Of a stretch of DNA of 7,865 nucleotides, positions 6,100-7,865 are shown piece by piece. Every line of letters begins with the position of its first letter. Positions within the stretch are counted from its first letter, which is position 1. The translations under genes and the position numbers were made by a program. The notes under the pieces are model-generated. The model was not told the origin of the DNA. It did not search any database and worked only from the letters and a program-made list of their open reading frames with translations. This DNA is from Pseudomonadota bacterium (lineage in GTDB: Bacteria; Desulfobacterota; Desulfovibrionia; Desulfovibrionales; Desulfovibrionaceae), in assembly GCA_023453335.1 (NCBI GenBank), contig JAEXTU010000201.1, positions 1 to 7,865 on the forward strand, read 5' to 3'.

Positions 6100-6462
6100 A
6101 TGGAACAGACCCCGCCCCCCGCGCCCTTGCTCGACATCCCGGGAACCTTGAGCCGCCTCAAGGGCGACACCGCCTTCCTGGAAACCCTCTTCGGGGTCTA
6201 CGTCGAGGACCTCCCGGTCAAGCTGGCCGCCATCGAGCAGGCCCTGGCCGCCGCGGACATGGCGGTGCTGCAACGCACCGCCCACTCCCTCAAGGGCGCC
6301 TCGGCCACGGTGGGCGCCCTGGCCCTGCGCGAGGCCGCCTTCGCCATGGAAAACGCCGGCCGCGACAAGGACGCCTCCCGAGCCGCCCGGCTCCTGCCCG
6401 AGCTCAAGCGGATCGCCGACCAGACCATCCAGGCCATCTCCAGCGCCCAGATTCCGGGCTGA
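6100..6462 (+). CDS. HPt (histidine phosphotransfer) domain protein
   Basis: 120-residue free-standing HPt protein, which relays phosphoryl groups between receiver domains in the cytoplasm. The motif AHSLKGASATVGA (61-73) gives phosphoacceptor H62 with K65 and G66, the standard HxLKG pattern. The flanking helices fit the four-helix bundle (LLDIPGTLSRLKGDTAFLETL at about 10-30; ALREAAFAMENAG at 75-87; LLPELKRIADQTIQAI at 98-113). The protein is the domain and little else. The ATG at 6100 has AGGAA (6090-6094) 5 nt upstream; a TTG at 6076 would add 8 residues without a better site. Its partner is not encoded beside it; the nearest receiver domain is the regulator at 1530-2975. The stop codon is the first unit of an 11-bp tandem repeat. 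Confidence 0.88.
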   Translation: MEQTPPPAPLLDIPGTLSRLKGDTAFLETLFGVYVEDLPVKLAAIEQALAAADMAVLQRTAHSLKGASATVGALALREAAFAMENAGRDKDASRAARLLPELKRIADQTIQAISSAQIPG

Positions 6463-6488
6463 CCCGGGGCTGACCCCGGGCTGATTCC
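6456..6488 (+). repeat. 11-bp tandem direct repeat (three copies) forming a hairpin at the HPt stop
   Basis: GGGCTGACCCG, GGGCTGACCCC and GGGCTGATTCC follow one another with period 11 (6456, 6467, 6478). The first TGA is the HPt stop. The period places the other two TGAs (6471, 6482) in the remaining two frames. CCCGGGG-CTGA-CCCCGGG (6463-6480) is a perfect 7-bp stem with a 4-nt loop. No T-tract follows, so intrinsic termination is unlikely; mRNA end protection is possible. Confidence 0.6.
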
Positions 6489-6494
6489 CGCCAC

Positions 6495-6531
6495 TTGCCC
6501 TGCCCGCCCGGCATGACTATTTCCCTATCAT
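6495..6531 (+). promoter_or_regulatory. AT-richer island with -10-like boxes before the ferredoxin gene
   Basis: TTGCCC (6495-6500) with TATTTC (6518-6523) at 17 bp spacing is one weak candidate. TATCAT (6526-6531) matches a -10 box 5 of 6 but has no -35 at a normal distance. The local drop in GC makes a promoter plausible here, 30-60 nt before the ATG. Confidence 0.3.
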
Positions 6532-6562
6532 ACTCATTCAGTCTGCAACCACGAGGACAGCC

Positions 6563-6769
6563 ATGGAATCCACCTGCCGGCCTGCGGTCAACGCCATCGA
6601 ATGCTCCGGCTGCGGCGGCTGCGTCGACATGTTCCCCTCCATCTTCGGCTGGGACGACCTGGCCAACCGCCCCACCATCCAGGACGGCCGCTTCCCCTGC
6701 GAGGAAGTCCGCCAGGCCGTGGCCATCTGCCCCCGCGACTGCATCGAGGCGGTGGACGAAGAAGAGTAG
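6563..6769 (+). CDS. Single-cluster [4Fe-4S] ferredoxin
   Basis: 68-residue acidic electron carrier. C14, C17 and C20 (ECSGCGGC) and C56 before Pro (ICPRDC) are the four ligands of one [4Fe-4S] cluster. The overall layout matches Desulfovibrio gigas-type ferredoxins. In that family a second pair of cysteines replaces the lost second cluster and can form a disulfide. Here only one of the pair is kept (C46 in RFPCEEVRQA), the other position being Phe24. Extra cysteines occur at C5 and C60. The C-terminus is very acidic (EAVDEEE). The ATG has GAGGA (6553-6557) 5 nt upstream. A hairpin follows the stop at once, so it is probably a single-gene transcript. Which enzyme it serves cannot be read from the context. 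Confidence 0.9.
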   Translation: MESTCRPAVNAIECSGCGGCVDMFPSIFGWDDLANRPTIQDGRFPCEEVRQAVAICPRDCIEAVDEEE

Positions 6770-6770
6770 C

Positions 6771-6799
6771 AGGAGGGGCGGATCGTGATCCGCCCTCTT
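6771..6799 (+). terminator. Intrinsic terminator after the ferredoxin gene
   Basis: GGGCGGAT (6776-6783) and ATCCGCCC (6788-6795) form a perfect 8-bp stem with a 4-nt CGTG loop. The stem can extend through AGGA/TCTT with one bulged G (6775). The stem begins just after the TAG and is followed by the pyrimidine-rich TCTTCGTTCC. The T-tract is interrupted. Confidence 0.55.
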
Positions 6800-6887
6800 C
6801 GTTCCCCGCACGCCCCTCCCACTTTCGTGCTCCCCTGTACAACCCGCCGACTTGCCTTATCTTCTCGTGGCGTGAGGTGATGACGCC

Positions 6888-7316
6888 ATGAACATGACAG
6901 TACACGTGGTCTGCCCCCGCTGCGGGGCGGTGAACCGAGCTGACCCGGGCCGGCCGGGAGCGACGTGCGGCAAGTGTTCGGCCGCGCTGCTGCCGGGCCA
7001 GCCCCTGGCCCTGGATGGCGACAGCTTCGCCCGACTGGTGCAGCGCAGCGGGCTGCCGGTGGTGGTGGACTTCTGGGCGGACTGGTGCGGCCCCTGCCGG
7101 AGCATGGCCCCGCACTTCGCGGAGGCGGCCCGGATGCTGGCCAGCGAGGCGGTGCTGGGCAAGGTGGACACCCAGGCGCAGCCGGGCCTGGCCGCCCAGT
7201 TCGGCATCCAGTCCATCCCCACCCTGGTGGCCTTCCGGGACGGGGCCGAGATCGGCCGGCTCTCCGGCGCGCGCGACGCGCGCAGCCTGGCGGCCTGGGT
7301 GCGGAGCCTGCGGTGA
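6888..7316 (+). CDS. trxC: Thioredoxin 2 (zinc-ribbon thioredoxin)
   Basis: 142-residue cytoplasmic disulfide reductase. An N-terminal zinc ribbon (CPRC, C9/C12; CGKC, C27/C30) precedes a thioredoxin domain with VVVDFWADWCGPC (58-70). The redox pair is C67/C70, and the cis-Pro is P111 in IQSIPT. E. coli TrxC has 139 residues with the same two-part layout, so this protein is full length and all key residues are present. In E. coli TrxC is linked to oxidative stress; regulation here is not visible. GAGGTGA (6874-6880), a near-perfect ribosome site, lies 7 nt before the ATG at 6888; a second ATG at 6894 is less well spaced. No thioredoxin reductase gene is in the window. Its stop codon overlaps the start of the methyltransferase gene. 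Confidence 0.94.
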   Translation: MNMTVHVVCPRCGAVNRADPGRPGATCGKCSAALLPGQPLALDGDSFARLVQRSGLPVVVDFWADWCGPCRSMAPHFAEAARMLASEAVLGKVDTQAQPGLAAQFGIQSIPTLVAFRDGAEIGRLSGARDARSLAAWVRSLR

Positions 7317-7865
7317 AACCTGGCGGCTGGGCGCAGCGGCGGGCGGCCGTGGCCGGGTGGTACGACGCCCGGGCCGAGGCCTTTGCCGCGGCCACCGCGG
7401 ACCTGGACACCGGCGAGGCCCGGGAGCGCTTCCTGGCCGGGGTGCCGCCCAACGGGAGGATACTGGACGCCGGCTGCGGCTGCGGCCGGGACTGCCTGCA
7501 TTTCCTGGAGCGCGGCTACGCCGTGCAGGCCTGCGACCTGTCGCCGGAGATGGCCCGGCTGGCCCGGGAGCGCACCGGCCTGGAGGTGCGGGTGGCGGAT
7601 GCGGCCGAAGCCGCTTGGGACGCACAGTACCAGGGGGGCTGGGCCATGGCCAGCCTGCTCCACCTGCCCCGGGCCGCCCAGGCCGCGGCGGTGGCCCACC
7701 TGGGCCGGGCCCTGCTCCCGGGCGGGGTGCTCCTGGTCGCGGGCAAGCACGGGGACCGGGAATGGGAAAAGGACGGGGTCTGGTTCGCGGCCCTGGACCA
7801 GGCCTGGCTGGACGAATTCCTGAAAGATCACCCCTGGCTGCGCCTACGCGAGGCCTGGCGACGCC
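7313..7865 (+). CDS. Class I SAM-dependent methyltransferase (3' end beyond window)
   Basis: 184 codons are visible from a GTG at 7313 that shares GTGA with the trxC stop; GGAG (7303-7306) lies 6 nt before it, so translational coupling is likely. Motif I is ILDAGCGCGRDCLHFLERGY (50-69), followed by the acidic residue of motif II in ACDLSP (73-78). SLLHLP (114-119) matches motif IV and LLPGGVLLVAGKHG (134-147) matches the post-IV strand. WYDARAEAFAAATADLD at the N-terminus is typical of small UbiE/TehB-like methyltransferases of unknown substrate. Relatives run to about 190-210 residues, so little is missing. Motif I has three cysteines (GCGCGRDC), with Cys where relatives often have Ser. The substrate cannot be named; the link with trxC is only positional. 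Confidence 0.87.
   Translation, partial: MKPGGWAQRRAAVAGWYDARAEAFAAATADLDTGEARERFLAGVPPNGRILDAGCGCGRDCLHFLERGYAVQACDLSPEMARLARERTGLEVRVADAAEAAWDAQYQGGWAMASLLHLPRAAQAAAVAHLGRALLPGGVLLVAGKHGDREWEKDGVWFAALDQAWLDEFLKDHPWLRLREAWRR

Noticed and set aside
6538..7625. Long minus-strand open frames opposite ferredoxin, trxC and the methyltransferase
   Set aside because: Arg/Pro/Gly-rich translations crossing several well-supported plus-strand genes and a terminator.

Overview
The window is dense, very GC-rich bacterial chromosome with third positions dominated by G/C. It holds ten protein genes: eight complete and two cut by the window edges. Several features suggest a delta-proteobacterium of the Desulfovibrio type: a single-cluster [4Fe-4S] ferredoxin with the D. 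gigas-like layout, a TPR protein with an N-terminal domain of a kind I associate with Desulfovibrionaceae, and a receiver-PAS-kinase regulator. This assignment is an inference from protein resemblance, not from a marker gene. I see no rRNA, tRNA, CRISPR array, insertion sequence or phage gene.

Layout. (1) Positions 1-1368, minus strand: a two-gene unit of a GLYR-type beta-hydroxyacid dehydrogenase followed, 3 nt after its stop, by the N-terminal part of an O-acetylhomoserine sulfhydrylase (metY-like). (2) Positions 1530-3865, plus strand: a receiver-PAS-histidine-kinase-like protein whose ATP-binding half looks degenerate, then a TPR protein. (3) Positions 3866-4114: a convergent intergenic region packed with inverted repeats. 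(4) Positions 4115-5848, minus strand: a metallo-beta-lactamase-fold hydrolase, then a secreted protein that joins an LPP20/FlgT_N-like half to a BamE/SmpA-like half. (5) Positions 6100-7865, plus strand: a free-standing HPt phosphotransfer protein, a ferredoxin, thioredoxin 2 (trxC) and, overlapping its stop codon, a class I SAM methyltransferase that runs off the window.

How they may work together. The dehydrogenase/metY pair is metabolic (aldehyde reduction and sulfur assimilation into homocysteine). The receiver-kinase-like protein and the orphan HPt protein are phosphorelay parts, but nothing in the sequence proves that they are partners. TrxC and the ferredoxin are redox proteins encoded next to each other, but a hairpin lies between them. 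Most of the window is ordinary chromosome. I do not see a convincing new multi-gene system. The points most worth a second look are the degenerate kinase domain, the two-domain secreted protein, the hairpin cluster at 3866-4049, and the 11-bp tandem repeat that places a stop codon in each of the three forward frames after the HPt gene.
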